Source: Colias croceus
Lineage: Eukaryota > Arthropoda > Insecta > Lepidoptera > Pieridae
DNA length: 64,000 nt
Direction: 5' to 3'
Assembly: GCF_905220415.1 (NCBI RefSeq)
Contig: NC_059555.1
Span: 6,192,001-6,256,000, forward strand
Shown here: positions 1 through 11,925 of the stretch, in pieces
How the letters are laid out: each line of letters starts with the position of its first letter
How positions within the stretch are numbered: the first letter of the stretch is position 1
The notes under the pieces: model-generated
Database searches by the model: none
What the model was told of the DNA's origin: nothing
The model's input: only the letters and a program-made list of their open reading frames with translations
Program-made: the position numbers and the translations under genes

Positions 1-1103
1 AAGCCACCAGCCAGTATTCACTTAACGCCCACGCGACGTTTCGAAAGTGCAGTGTACGCATTGACTGTACAAATGTATCCGAATTAACATCTTGAGTAGG
101 AGTCTGGAAGCGTTTTTATCGAGCCCTTTGTTGAGGAAGTTAACAACAGCTGTCGTTGATAGTGCGATTTGGTATGAATTACATAGAACTGGACTGTTGA
201 GTGGGATTCTAAATACATACATAATATATCCTACAAAAATATTTTGATATATTGTCCAATTTTTAATGTGATACCGTTAAGTGTATCTTTTGAAATGTAA
301 AGATAGAACTGGCCCAGTACGAGTGGGACTCTTAATGCTATATCCTACAAAAAGATTTTGACATATTGCCCAATTTTTGAATTGATACCGTTAAGTCTTA
401 TCTTTTGAGATATAAAGCACAAGATAAATCTCTACAACTATATCCAATTAAATCAATTGGTGAAATTAAATCCTCTATGTGTTTATTTTGAGCAGATTTC
501 AGAGTGCATAGTAATAAGATGCATCATGTGTACATAAACAAAGTACTCTCAAGTGTTGCCCTGAATCACGAGTGCTGTACCTGGAAGTTGAATATACTAT
601 AATTTATATTATCGTTAATTTTAGTGTCTTCCACGTTCCAGTCTTAATTAATATTCTGTCTTTGTATTGGAAATATTTTCGTTACAAAGAACATAAATCT
701 TCATTAATGTTTAGAAGTTGTTTTGAAAAAGATTTATCTAATTACGTGTGTAGAATGCCAATTTCATTCCTTTCCCGTTTGAAACTTCCCGGTTGACCTG
801 TTATGGATCTAATTGACATCAGAAATTTTTGTCTGATTTGTAAGTTTGCCTTATTTAATATCAGTTAGTTAATCTTTTTATAAAATGTAAATATTATTGT
901 GTACTCACAACACATTATTAAGTAATTAAATATCCTAGACTATTAAATTGAACAGTCATTTGTTCCCCTACGTTTATCACACAATGTTTTGTTGTACCAC
1001 AGTATTAGGTACTTTAAAACGGGAAATGCATCGCTGTCAAATGTTAAATAACAGGCATCCCAACAAGGAATAAATTATAAGTTCGGAGGGTTTTATATCA
1101 TAG
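1..1103. other. Non-coding AT-rich DNA
   Basis: No convincing exon, RNA gene or recognisable transposon is seen here apart from the diverged tandem duplication at 180-415. The short ORFs lack splice or codon-use support. Whether this is intergenic or a 5' intron of the myosin XVIII gene cannot be told from the window. Confidence 0.5.
180..415. repeat. Diverged 120-bp tandem duplication (two units)
   Basis: Unit 1 (about 180-299) and unit 2 (about 300-415) share the ordered words ATAGAACTGG, GAGTGGGA, ATATCCTACAAAAA, CCAATTTTT and GATACCGTTAAG in the same direction. Indels and substitutions show an old duplication. There is no open frame across it and no function is apparent. Confidence 0.7.
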
Positions 1104-1231
1104 CTGGTGTCTAAATATGGTTACAATGGTCGGGAGTAGGAATACAAGCACGTCTCCACTTCCTGCCATAGCTTTATGTATTCCGTGGACGAATGGCTCC
1201 GTGACTGGATTAACTATAGAAAAGTTCAATG
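1104..1231 (+). CDS. Candidate short coding exon (uncertain)
   Basis: This patch is less AT-rich than its surroundings. It is open in the frame of the ATG at 1117, is preceded by an AG at 1102-1103 and ends at a GTAAAT donor (1232). Read from the ATG it gives 38 codons plus one base (phase 1), a Ser/Thr-rich peptide ending in GLTIEKFNG. I do not recognise it. Its end phase does not fit directly onto the phase-0 start of the first myosin head exon at 8477, so another exon would have to lie between if it belongs to that gene. A chance open patch is the main alternative. Confidence 0.2.
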
Positions 1232-2004
1232 GTAAATGATATATCGTAATCTTGATGTGTTTATTATTTGCCCATACTTGTAAGGGGAAAGTTTGCGTTG
1301 ATTATTGAGTTAATTGAAGTTGGTAAATGATGGATGTGTTGTTTGATGTTTGAAGTAGTGGACTTGATGATTCATTTGTTTGAATTAAAACATACACGAC
1401 TGCATTTAAACAGAATTACTTACACAGCTGATAAGTTTCTAATGTCGCTAAACACGACACTCTTTTAAAATAAATATGTAACTTAAAAATCTCCGTAAAT
1501 GTTAGCTGAATATAATGCTCTGACGAAGTGTCGTAGTGTAGCATAGCAAACTAAATCTGTGCACATTCTTTTATACTTACCATATTAATATGTTAATAAA
1601 GTCAACAGTATATAAATTTGTGCTGTATATTATGTACTTATTATTTTGCATTCGATTGGAAGCATATATAATAAATAACTTAAAGTTTCAATCATAATTT
1701 ATTGATCTAGGCGTTTAACTGATGACTAACTAGTCTCTAAGATTTATAGGAATAGGTGAATAATATACTATAAGTAACATATATTTATTTGGAGGCAGTG
1801 ATTTTGTATATGTATATGATGACATATTCACATAACATTGAATATGTGAAAATCTATTATTCATCAACGACTGATGCAATGAGTGCTATTAAGGGAAGAC
1901 TAGTTTCCATCTCTATCGTCTAGTGCAAGTTGGTTTCTAAACGCAATACACGACCTTGTTATTTGTGTAAATCTTACATTATGTTACGAACTTACGAGTT
2001 ACGA
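1232..2004. other. Non-coding, nothing recognised
   Basis: AT-rich DNA with stops in all frames at short intervals. No repeat or RNA structure was identified by eye. Confidence 0.5.
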
Positions 2005-2214
2005 CTAACTGTGCCCCGCAGTTTTAACTTCATTGCGACGCTCTTATTGGTCTTAACGTGGTGATATATAGCCAATAGCTTTTCTCGATAAACGCTCGCT
2101 ATGAAACACTGAAAGAAATTTTCAAATCGTACGCGTAGGCAAATCCTGAGATTAGCGCGTTCAACCAAATAAACAAACTCTTAAGCCTTTCATATTTGTA
2201 GAGTTTAATATAGA
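2005..2214 (-). mobile_element. Decayed LEP1-like Helitron (GTTT-core family)
   Basis: Read on the minus strand it begins TCTATATTAAA, has the family core with AAACAAAC on the plus strand, then the segments 'gcgcgttcaacc', 'tttcaaatcg' and 'ctatgaaacactgaaag' seen in the better copy at 33751-33949. Its 3' end has decayed from CTAG to TTAG on the minus strand. Non-autonomous and non-coding. Confidence 0.7.
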
Positions 2215-5202
2215 TGGGTAAAATAATTAATTAAGTATCTCATATTTATTATTGTTGCATAATGATTAAAAGAGGAGTGTGGAAAAAACATTTGTATTCG
2301 CAAATTGATTGCGGTTCGCTCTACATCCTGCGATAATAAGTATAAAAGTATTTCTATAACTAGGTATATTACCATGTTTTATTTGATAATTTATATATAA
2401 AGCATCGAATAATTTCATGGTAATTTATATTTAAAGTTGTGCTTAAAATAGAACTGCGTTGGTTTCTACAAGTGCAGATTAGGGCAGCTGTAAAACAAAC
2501 AATATTATACACGTAGGTAGTCTTAATCATAGTAGGTTTTTTCATTGGGTCCGGTTGATGACAAACGTTATTTAGTCATAATATAGACGTTTAGTATTCA
2601 TCTTGTGGCTCTAGTTCGCGATATTGTACACATATCAGAATTTTCCCATTTTCCGAAATGACGTAATTCTACTTCCGACAATTACTAAGAAGGACTTGTG
2701 TAATTGTGTATAGTAAAATTATTGTCAATTTATGATCAATACTTACAGTAAAATAGCTATTTTACAGGAATGAACTACTCAAATCTTAGATTAAATTCCA
2801 ACAGTATACACAATTTAGTTTCAAATAGTTGACAGGCGGACAGAAATCCGGTCGCAGTAACTAGTCAGATCAATGTTAATAGCTCCTAACATTTAATGTC
2901 CATTGTTTATTTAAGACTTATCTAATTAGAACTATGTTTCAGAGTAATGTAATTTAAATTATAACTCTATTACGAAACGTAATCTATGGATTCTACAAAT
3001 AAAATAAAATAATGGATTTTACATAAAGGTTTACAAACTGAACAAATCTATCATATGGAGCTAATTTGTTTGTATATTCAGTTAATAAAAACTTTTTCGA
3101 TATTTCGATAAAAAACAACACTTTTACCATAATATGCCGCAACCAAATAGCCCTTTCCCAATGTACCTATTAACTTAATTCAATATCAATTTTCATTTTC
3201 TATTTGTGCACATTTGAATACATTAAGTCGGTCAACATGAGATGTGTGTAACCAACACATCTGCTTAGTAGTAAAACGAGGCAGTAAAGACATGGCCTAG
3301 TTTGTTTGCTAAAAGGGAAGTACGGATTTTTAAAGGGAGTTTCTATTTGTGACGTCATAAAATCGGGTTACTGTCGGTTTCATTGGTCGGGAATGATTTA
3401 TGTGTGTTCGATTTTGGGCAAATATTTTCTTAAAGACACATTAAACCTAGTTTCAAAATGTTATAGATAATATTCATTAGTAGGAGTTTATTTATATACT
3501 CTTAAACTAAGATGCATAAGTGTATGTCTACCTACTGCTTCTTACAAAATACCGCATCGTTACTTACAAAATCGATAGGTCAAAATGCGCAATGTAGGAG
3601 ATATGCGAGCCACGTCTTATGTTTTTGCCAAGTCACACGACGGCTACCGAATGATAATTGATTTGTAATTCACAAGGACTCGCCAATTCTCATGTAATTA
3701 AGGTAGGTAAATGAGAGTTATAGCATTAGAATGGTGATGAGTAATTTGAATTGTTTAACTTGCCAAATGTAAATGCAATTCTACGTGATTTCTTTAGCAT
3801 AGAGAAATTTAAACTGAAGATAGTACACGCAAATAATCAAGAATATACGTACGTTAACATTGATAAATTCCGCCCTCAATGATTAGAAAATATATAAAAA
3901 TATATCTTATTGTAGTATCATGATAAACGACTGTGTTTACACCTTATAGCCGATGCTGTTAAATTATATAGCCAGCTTTATTATGAATTGTCCCCAAGGG
4001 GTGTTCGCCATTCTTTACAACGTATTTCGCGGTTCGCAGCAGGACATAAACTGTGCAGCTGATATTCAGCGCTGTAACTAATGGCAGCGCTGTCCGCACG
4101 CTGGCTATCTGATACTCTTGTTTATTGTGTCACACTGCTTTGTTTACTGCCTTTCGTGTATCGAGAAATTAACATATTTTACGGGTAAGGTTTAATTTGT
4201 GATAGTGATATCGTGTATTGCTTGATTTGATTGTGTTATGTGAAGTGGAGTTTTGCTTCTAATAATAAACTAAATTAAATAATAAGGAGTACAGTATAGT
4301 AGCTTGCAAAAATTTGTTATCCATACTGTTTTGTATATTGTTGATGTTGGTTTTTAATCATAATAAATATTTAACAATAAATAGACGAAATAGACGATAG
4401 ACGAAGACGGTTTACTAATAATACCTATGTGACGTATGGAAATTCCTAAGTATCATTTTCTGCGTCATATCATATCAATGAATGACGATTTAATATCTTT
4501 TGTTGAGTAACAATAAACTTGCAATTAAAATAATTGATCAATAGCAGGAATTACGGAAACGTTCAAACTTATATGTACCTATGTTTATTGTATAATTGCG
4601 TGTAACATAACTTGCGATTTGTGCGTAGGTTTAAAATGGATAACTATAGAAAATTCGCTTCCTTAATCATGTGTTATTTGTGTGGGTGAGGGCCATTCGT
4701 CAGATTAATTCATCGACAAGAGACACGTAATTAAAATAGAATGTCCTCAAAACATATATTCAATTCTTTGTAGTAGCTAGTTGGCTATAACAAGGCTTCT
4801 AGTTTGATTAAAAAGAAAAATGTGATGGTTCTATAGTTGGGTACTGAGCATTTGCAATATTTTATATTGAAATTAATTCGATGAGAGTGCTTTTATATTA
4901 ATTGTAACTACCTACTTGTAGTCATTTTCATTTAATATTCTGAGAGGTAATTTTGTTACTTTATAAAAACTTTAAGAATAAATGATATATCAAGTGTATT
5001 TATTTTCGAAAAGCAAATATTTATGATATAATTAAATGGATTACTCCGTTTAATTCGTTTGTTTTTGTCCATATTTTTTATAAATTCTACAGTAAATCCA
5101 AATTAATACAAGATGATATCATACCTTTTTAATAATTTTAATTAAAACAATTACATTCTCAACTATGTCCAATCAATAAGTACATTAGTATGCTTTGTTG
5201 AC
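2215..5202. other. Non-coding, possible distal 5' region
   Basis: No coding exon was found. A less AT-rich patch at about 4015-4200 is followed by a GTAAGG donor-like word near 4185 and could be a non-coding first exon, but no ATG or core promoter motif decides this. The rest is AT-rich and unremarkable. Confidence 0.4.
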
Positions 5203-5204
5203 TA

Positions 5205-5379
5205 AGGGCCGATTTTTCAATGCTTGGATAAAACTTATTTGTAGAATAATGTATAAAACTGTCATTTTAAAAACGTATTCTAATTGCCCGTATTTGACAG
5301 TTTACGTGACATTTTAATATTATCGTGTAATACTTTATTGGGCGGATAAGTTTTATCCAAGCATTGAAAAATCGGCCCT
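5205..5379. mobile_element. 175-bp palindromic MITE, TA target duplication
   Basis: The ends are inverted copies of AGGGCCGATTTTTCAATGCT, continuing through TGGATAAAACTTAT. They are flanked on both sides by TA (5203-5204 and 5380-5381). Size and TA target suggest a Tc1/mariner-type non-autonomous element. It has no coding capacity and can fold into a long hairpin. Confidence 0.85.
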
Positions 5380-5381
5380 TA

Positions 5382-6499
5382 ATCTAAACTATAATTCAAT
5401 CCACAAGACAATATTTTATGATTGACCTAACTTGTATTCCGTGACTAGTCGGCGCTTGATGTGATCATTTTGTAGACATTCTGAGTTAATTTGCGTAAAA
5501 GTTGTTGTAAGCGAGCGATGCAATTGATTATGCATGATTTGCAATGATACGATGTATGAGAAAATTTTTGCACAATCGATTTTAATGGTAAATAACAATG
5601 ACCTGTTATACTAGGTAAATAATGGTTAAAATTCATTAAATATAGGTACAATAGTGTAAATAAATAGCTTTTATGAATGGTTTTCTTTTTTAATCGATTG
5701 GCAAGGAATTCCTTTCTGGGTTGTAACGATGTTTGACATTGCCGTGATCACATAATCGGTCGTTAAAAAGTCTTACAGAATTGTATTCTTCACAGCATAT
5801 CCTTCATTAAAGGCCGAGTAACGTCTCTTTATTCCTTTACCGAAACCTGTGCCAAATCTCAAGTTTTACTAAATCTATCACTTGTATAGTAAAGCAATTG
5901 GATGTGATTGACAGTAGAAGTTGTTGAGGATCGTCAGCATTTGTTCTTGATATGTCTATTATTATTCTATCAAAGCCAATCTTCGCAATAGGGTGCAACT
6001 ATCTTGGAACTATCAAACTATTCTCGATATCTCGAATCAACAAACCGGTGTTCCAGTTTCTTGTTTATATTTGACAATTTCATTCAAAATACATCTGTAT
6101 TTTTGCCAAGTTAATTTTCATACGTCCTTAAACGACTCGACAAAACAATAGATAATTTAATACTTATACAAATGTATGTAGCAATTCTATTTAGACGTCC
6201 TTGTTGTTACGTAACGTGCAAATGTCTACATAAAATATACATAAATTCCCGCTGTGATCAAGGTCATACAAACTAGAATGTATTAAAATATTTTCAATTA
6301 TTTTGCGACGAATTTAAAGCTCTGATCTTCTAGGTGTCTGACCCACGTGACCTTTTTGGCTAATGACTTGTGATCACACTTATGGAGACAATCGACTCCG
6401 TTTAAAATTTACATTTTTATGTATTTACATTATTATTAATATTAAGCGTATTTAATATGAAAATTAGTTGATGCGGAGTAAAATGACCTTTATATCTGA
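5382..6499. other. Non-coding, nothing recognised
   Basis: AT-rich DNA. The two overlapping minus-strand ORFs of 60-68 codons here have no domain or splice support. Confidence 0.5.
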
Positions 6500-6543
6500 T
6501 GTTTTGGAACCTGTATTATGACTTACTTAAGGTCCTATGGCCC

Positions 6544-7269
6544 CTATGTGGGGCAGAGGGCGTCCACAGTGCGCCGCCATCGCGTTCGGTCTTGGGCTAC
6601 GCTCTTCAGCTCCGGCCACGTCAACCCAATCGCCCTAGCCTCCGCTGCCACGGAACGACGCCAGGATTGTCTAGGACGGCCACGCTTTCTTTTTCCTTGC
6701 GGAGTCCACTCCAGGGCTTGCCTGGGTATATGTAAGGTGTCCCTTCTAAGAGTGTGACCAATCCATGTCCATTTACGGCGTAAGATTTGGAGGAAAATCG
6801 GTGTCTCGTGGCAGCGTTCCAATAGTTGGTCATTGGAGATCTTTTCAGGCCAGTGAATTCTCAGAATTTGTCGGAGGCAGCGGTTGATAAAGACCTGAAT
6901 TTTCTGCGAGATATCTTTGGTGACTCTCCACGTTTCACTCCCATATAAGAGGACACTCTTAACGTTGGAGCGAAATATTTTAAATTTCACTCCACGTGTT
7001 AGCACTTCCGACTGCCATATGGGACGTAGCTGCGCGAAGGTTGCCCTAGCTTTGGCGATTCTCGAAGTGATGTCCTCTTCGGTACCTCCAGTATTGGACA
7101 CAACACTACCAAGATACGTGAATTGCTGGACACGCTTTATTTGCTCTGGTCCCAGCGTCAGCGGTTGCTGATTTGTACCCTCAGTGCGCATTTCCTGGGT
7201 CTTCAGGATATTAATTTTGAGTCCACACAAGGCAGCTTCACGTTGGAGGTCGTTTAATTTAGACTGCAT
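6544..7269 (-). pseudogene. RTE-type reverse transcriptase, C-terminal remnant
   Basis: 241 codons, read through without a stop. It starts after the RT palm (LKINILKTQEMR is the post-FADD segment). It then carries the family block with FTYLGSVVSNTGG, RIAKARATFAQL, SVLLYGSETWRVTK, FINRCLRQILRI, KWTWIGHTLRR, GKRKRGRPRQSWRR and AQDRTRWRR, ending CPT. This C-terminal zinc-knuckle-free tail is shared by insect RTE/BovB-like elements often annotated as craniofacial development protein 2-like. The ATG at 7269 is accidental: it sits at the deletion joint. Without palm and endonuclease the copy cannot retrotranspose itself. Confidence 0.85.
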
Positions 7270-7363
7270 GTAGATTGTACCTTAACATTTCGTGTTCTGC
7301 CTGTTCTAATCTGCTGTCATCATAAAGTGTTCGTACATTCCAGAATGCAATTCGTGTCCGTTT
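7270..7363 (-). pseudogene. RTE endonuclease N-terminal remnant
   Basis: On the minus strand the frame reads KRTRIAFWNVRTLYDDSR then LEQAEHEMLRYNLH. This is the opening of the endonuclease domain in the same RTE-like family. It then runs into a stop two codons past the joint with the RT remnant. No catalytic residues survive. Confidence 0.75.
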
Positions 7364-7812
7364 TTTCATGCCAAAGGTCGTCGGTAAAAGATCGGTCCGG
7401 TTTTGCACTGTGTTCGTTTCGTAAATCATTTGGTTTCGGACAAGTAGGTGATTAGCCCACTGTGTCCTAGACTGCTGGCGGGGTTGCCACCTCAGAGTCA
7501 GCAGACTGACTCGGTTTGTTTCGGGTTACCTCCCTTCGGTGAGCGGTTCTGTTTTCGGGCGCAGAACCGCCCGGTGCCCTGTATCCATTAGCAACTACAG
7601 CACTAGGTAGTGGTCGCGCGGCGGCGCAACTGTAGCAGTTCCCAGGGTGGTCGACGGGGACGCGGATGCCTCGGACTGGCTGAGATTCTGCTCAAACTCG
7701 TGTTCCACTACTAACACAGCAGATGGTTTCTTGGCATTTTAAAGGGGTAAGCCTGTATCACCCATCCAGGTTCCCACCAAGACCATATCTCAGCTTCCCA
7801 CCCCAACCTGTA

Positions 7813-8476
7813 TAATAAATTTGTTAATTGCTTATAATATTATTAAGTTGAATTCTTGTACGCGTAGGGCGTAGGCAGATGTATAACAGCTATCTAGCGG
7901 AAGTGTAAAATAATAATTATCATTAATGATATAATCGTTTTATTTGCCACATTCATTTGTAGCTGAATATCTTACTTCCTCGTGATGCTATAAATCGGAA
8001 AGTTAATTTATCGATGGAAGGTGTTAGTTGATATTTTATGTTTCTTTGAAAGAACCGGGCTGTACACATTATTTTTATTTGCATTTCAATACGAAAGGGT
8101 AAATTGACAAAATTAAAAATATAAAAAAGAGCTCCATATCTGCGTGATGGAAGGAGAGAGATAAAAATGTAATGTGGAACCTTCAATAAACAAGCTCACT
8201 AAATACATTTTGCTTTTATAGTCTTGAAAAGGAAAAGGAAATACAAGGTTTATTTTAAAATAATTTAATTATAGGAAACACTGAGACTGCAGATCGCTAA
8301 ATCAATTATTTTTAATTTAATTTTCTGGCTCCTCTATTTAATGAGCTTTTTATCATTTTTCCAAAATATTTTTAAATGCTGTTTTTGTAGGCCTGTCGCC
8401 AAATGTCGATTAATGGGTGCATTCAATTAATGTTGTTTTCTTGAAATATAATTAATAAATATTTGTCTAATTACAG
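7813..8476. other. Non-coding sequence before first visible myosin exon
   Basis: AT-rich, ending in a TAATTACAG acceptor at 8476. Because the exon at 8477 starts in phase 0 with no start codon, this is the 3' part of an intron whose 5' exon was not identified. Confidence 0.6.
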
Positions 8477-8659
8477 GCGAAATCAGAAGAACAGCTAGCG
8501 TGCGAGAAACAATGGCTGCAAGCTGGTCACATGTGGCTCGCGCACCGCGGCGGCTTCACGGCGGTGATGCGCGAAGGCGAAGCGGACGCGGGACGCGTGA
8601 AGGTCCGCGTTATACAGACGGGCGAGGTGATTACCGTGGATGAGGATGATTTGGAAAAG
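8477..8659 (+). CDS. Myo18: Myosin XVIII exon 1 of window: SH3-like subdomain
   Basis: 61 codons, phase 0 at both ends. It contains KQWLQAGHMWLAHRGGFTAV and the segment VRVIQTGEVITVDEDDLEK, typical of the N-terminal beta-barrel that precedes the myosin XVIII motor. There is no start codon near its 5' edge, so at least one coding exon lies upstream. Confidence 0.93.
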
Positions 8660-11600
8660 GTAATTGATATAAAGTGTGTTAAATTGAAAAAATAGTTCGA
8701 AAATATTATGTTGGCTTAATCTTTTTTGTTGGCCACAATGTTTTGGGTGTATAAGTCATATTATAAAAAACATACCAATCCAGCGTTTTAACTTCTAATC
8801 TTTTAATTTTAAAAAGCATTAAAAATAATGCACTTCTGCATTGTAAACGAATTAAAAAGTACCCACTATTTACTACCCTGGGCATACATATAAAAGTCGC
8901 TGTTTCTCTTATATTTCCTTTGATTTTGATCAGCATTTGTACTTACGTGTTTATAACATAACATCTGTGTCTTCCAGGCGAACCCGCCGCAATTGGAGCG
9001 CGCTGAAGACATCGCGTCGCTCCGCTGCCTGAACGAGTGCGGCGCGCTGCACGTGCTGCGGTCGCGCGCGGCGGCCGGCCTGCACCACGCGCGCGCGGGA
9101 CACGCGCTGCTCGTGATGGGCCCGCCAAGGCGCACCACGCCGGTGTACACGGAGAAGGTGCGTGGGTACAGAACCGCTGTGGTCAGTGTGCGGGTATATA
9201 GCGTCACTCCGCTGACGGAACGAGTGCATCCAACTCAACTATCGCAAACAAATATATGAATTTGACCGTTTATACCATTTAGGTTTAAAAAATTGCGGGG
9301 ACTTTAGATTCATCATCATCAGCCTATATACGATCTTAGTGCGGGTCTCCTATGAGTGTTCAGGCCATAATCTATCCATACTCCGATTACGAATTCCTAA
9401 ATGTGTAAACTCTTTATCACTGAATTACTGTTTAATCCAATATGCTTTTTTAAATCCTATTCCCTAACAATTCTTAAATACACGTTTAATAATGCGTCCT
9501 TTTACGCAATAATTGTAAATAAATAATAAAAGTAATATCACATTATCTTCTAGGTAGCGGCAATGTTCCGCGGGTGCCGCATGGACGACATGCCGCCGCA
9601 CGTGTTCGCGGCGGCGCAGGCTGCGCACCGCGCCATGCTCGCGTCGAGGAAAGATCGCGCTATTGTGTTCCTTGGAAGGTAGGTTTTTGTGTATTTACAG
9701 CATTTTATAGAAATAAAGCACAATAAAAACAAAATTATTATACTATAAAATGAATTAATGGCAACTTGATATAAAATTATAGGAGGACTGCTAATAGGAG
9801 TAGAAATAAAATATGTATATGATAATATTATAATTTGTTTTTTTAATACACTAGTGTAAATAAAAATAAAGTTTGATCATCGATTTTTTCTATCTAGATT
9901 TTTCTTATCTGTTGTGTGAACTCAGCACTTTATTGGAAAATGTAAATTCGGTCGTAGACATTTCTATTTCGACTTTTTGGCATAAAAAAAGATGTATGGC
10001 AACCTGTCCATACATTAATTTTATTTATTTATAATACATGTAAATAAAAATAATTCTAGATTCTCGACTCAAGTTTGTATAATTTTTTTCAACGTATTCA
10101 GCACAATTCAGATTATCATATAGTTCGCATAATGATGAAGATCAAGGTCTCGATTTACATAATATGAGACGTGGTAATGCCACTATGCATCGTTGTTGGT
10201 ATGCTTAGATAAACTATTTCAATTTGGAATGATATACTAGCGCCATTATGTGGATTTTATCGTTTTATGGTATTATGAGATTTCTTATAGGGTTGAGACT
10301 TAAACTGAGAATTAAAAAAAAATAATTTAAGCTGCTTTTCTAGTTCAACTTCACACGAAAAATAAGAAATTTTAATTGCAAATTAGATTTATAATATTAC
10401 TTTTTTAATCTTAGTAAATTTATTAAAATAAAAAAAATATTTTAATTAGACTAAGAACACTTAAAACTTATATTTAATAACAATATATTTTCACTTCCAG
10501 ATCTGGCTCAGGCAAAACATCAGCCATGAGGCATTGCGTATGGTACTTAGCAAGTGCATATCCGACGCAAGGATCGAAACTCACACCAGAGAAACTTGAA
10601 GCTGCGTTGGATGTTCTACATATATTTGGTTCTAGTCGGTGAGTGACCGTTTTTCATTCAGAAACCAAATTCAATAAAAACTCAAAAAAACTATATTGTT
10701 TTCTTATTAGGTTGGTAAATATGGCCTTCCTTTTTATACCCATAGATATGTTATAATATTGGATATATCCAATTCGGCTATAGCCGAATAAGAATAATTG
10801 AAAGAATTATGAGTAAATGCTGTTTTTGTTTTGAGTAAAAAAATATTGTGTTTATAGATAAAGTAGTTATGTATATCGAATACCGTCTCATGATCTAATT
10901 TTTTTCTATTCTTTAAAAATGTACAATGAATTACTTTTTTCCAGCACCGGCTCCAACACGCACGCTACTCGATTCGTATCCCTCACATCATTGGACTTCG
11001 ATGGCGGCGGCGCTTTGGTGTCTGCGTCTGTGCAGACGCTGCTACCAGACCTTAGACCAGACCAGTCGCATTTGAGGGCGTTGCATATGTAAGTAGACAA
11101 ATGGTATAAATAGGATGTGAATGAATGAATGAATGAAATACTCTTTATTGTACATACACAGTAGTAAATTTTGTTACATAGATAAGATAGCTTATAATAT
11201 AGATGTACAAAGAGCGGCTTTATCGCTCGTGAGCGATTTCTTCCAAGCAACTCTATAACGGATAGGATGTGTTTTGTATGTAAGGCATATTTCACCTCAT
11301 ATTTAGAGATTTTTCCTTGCCCTGCCCAATTCTTTCTTTTATTAATCCCATATCTATAATTATATCCCCTTCTCTTTAACATCAACAGTCAATTTGTAGA
11401 GGCGTAAGTTCTGCTTCTCATCAGTCGAGACATTTCCGCCCGAATTGTAATCGATACACAAAAAAAATCTTTATTATTAGATAAAATAGAGAAGAAGAAA
11501 GAAGACAACTTCTAAACTCGTAATTGCCGCAGAGTCCAAAGAAAACGAATTTTATGTCGCTTTCCTTTACATTTACTCTCTTTTACAGTCTATTTCACGG

Positions 11601-11872
11601 CTGCGATGGTCGTCTTCGCCGCGAGCTGTTCCTCGATCAAGCGCCAGCTAGCGCACCGAACCCATACATAAGTTCTACGGACAAAGCTGAAGCGCCCAGC
11701 GAATTTGCGGCTTTGAAAGACGCACTACAAGCTATAGGAGTCACGGAACAAGAGCAGCTCGCTGTGTGGAAGATACTGGCTGCGGTTTGCCATTTGGGCT
11801 GGGCGGGCGTTGTTAGAGGTAAGTGATGTAGATGGCGATATATTCGATAATATTTCAATGAAAATCAATGAA

Positions 11873-11925
<53 letters not shown>

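Larger units (their letters stand above)
6500..7812 (-). mobile_element. Internally deleted RTE-like non-LTR retrotransposon
   Basis: Minus-strand order, right to left: a GC-richer leader (about 7812-7380), the first part of an apurinic-type endonuclease (7363-7270, with WNVRTLYDDSRLEQAEHE), then directly the C-terminal part of the reverse transcriptase ORF (7269-6544). The catalytic endonuclease body and the RT palm are missing, so roughly the middle of the ORF was deleted. The two parts meet out of frame by one base at 7267-7272. The outer ends are approximate; no target duplication was fixed. Confidence 0.8.

Noticed and set aside
10906..11385. Minus-strand ORF of 159 codons
   Set aside because: Covers antisense of myosin exon 5 and a retroposon tail; no domain.
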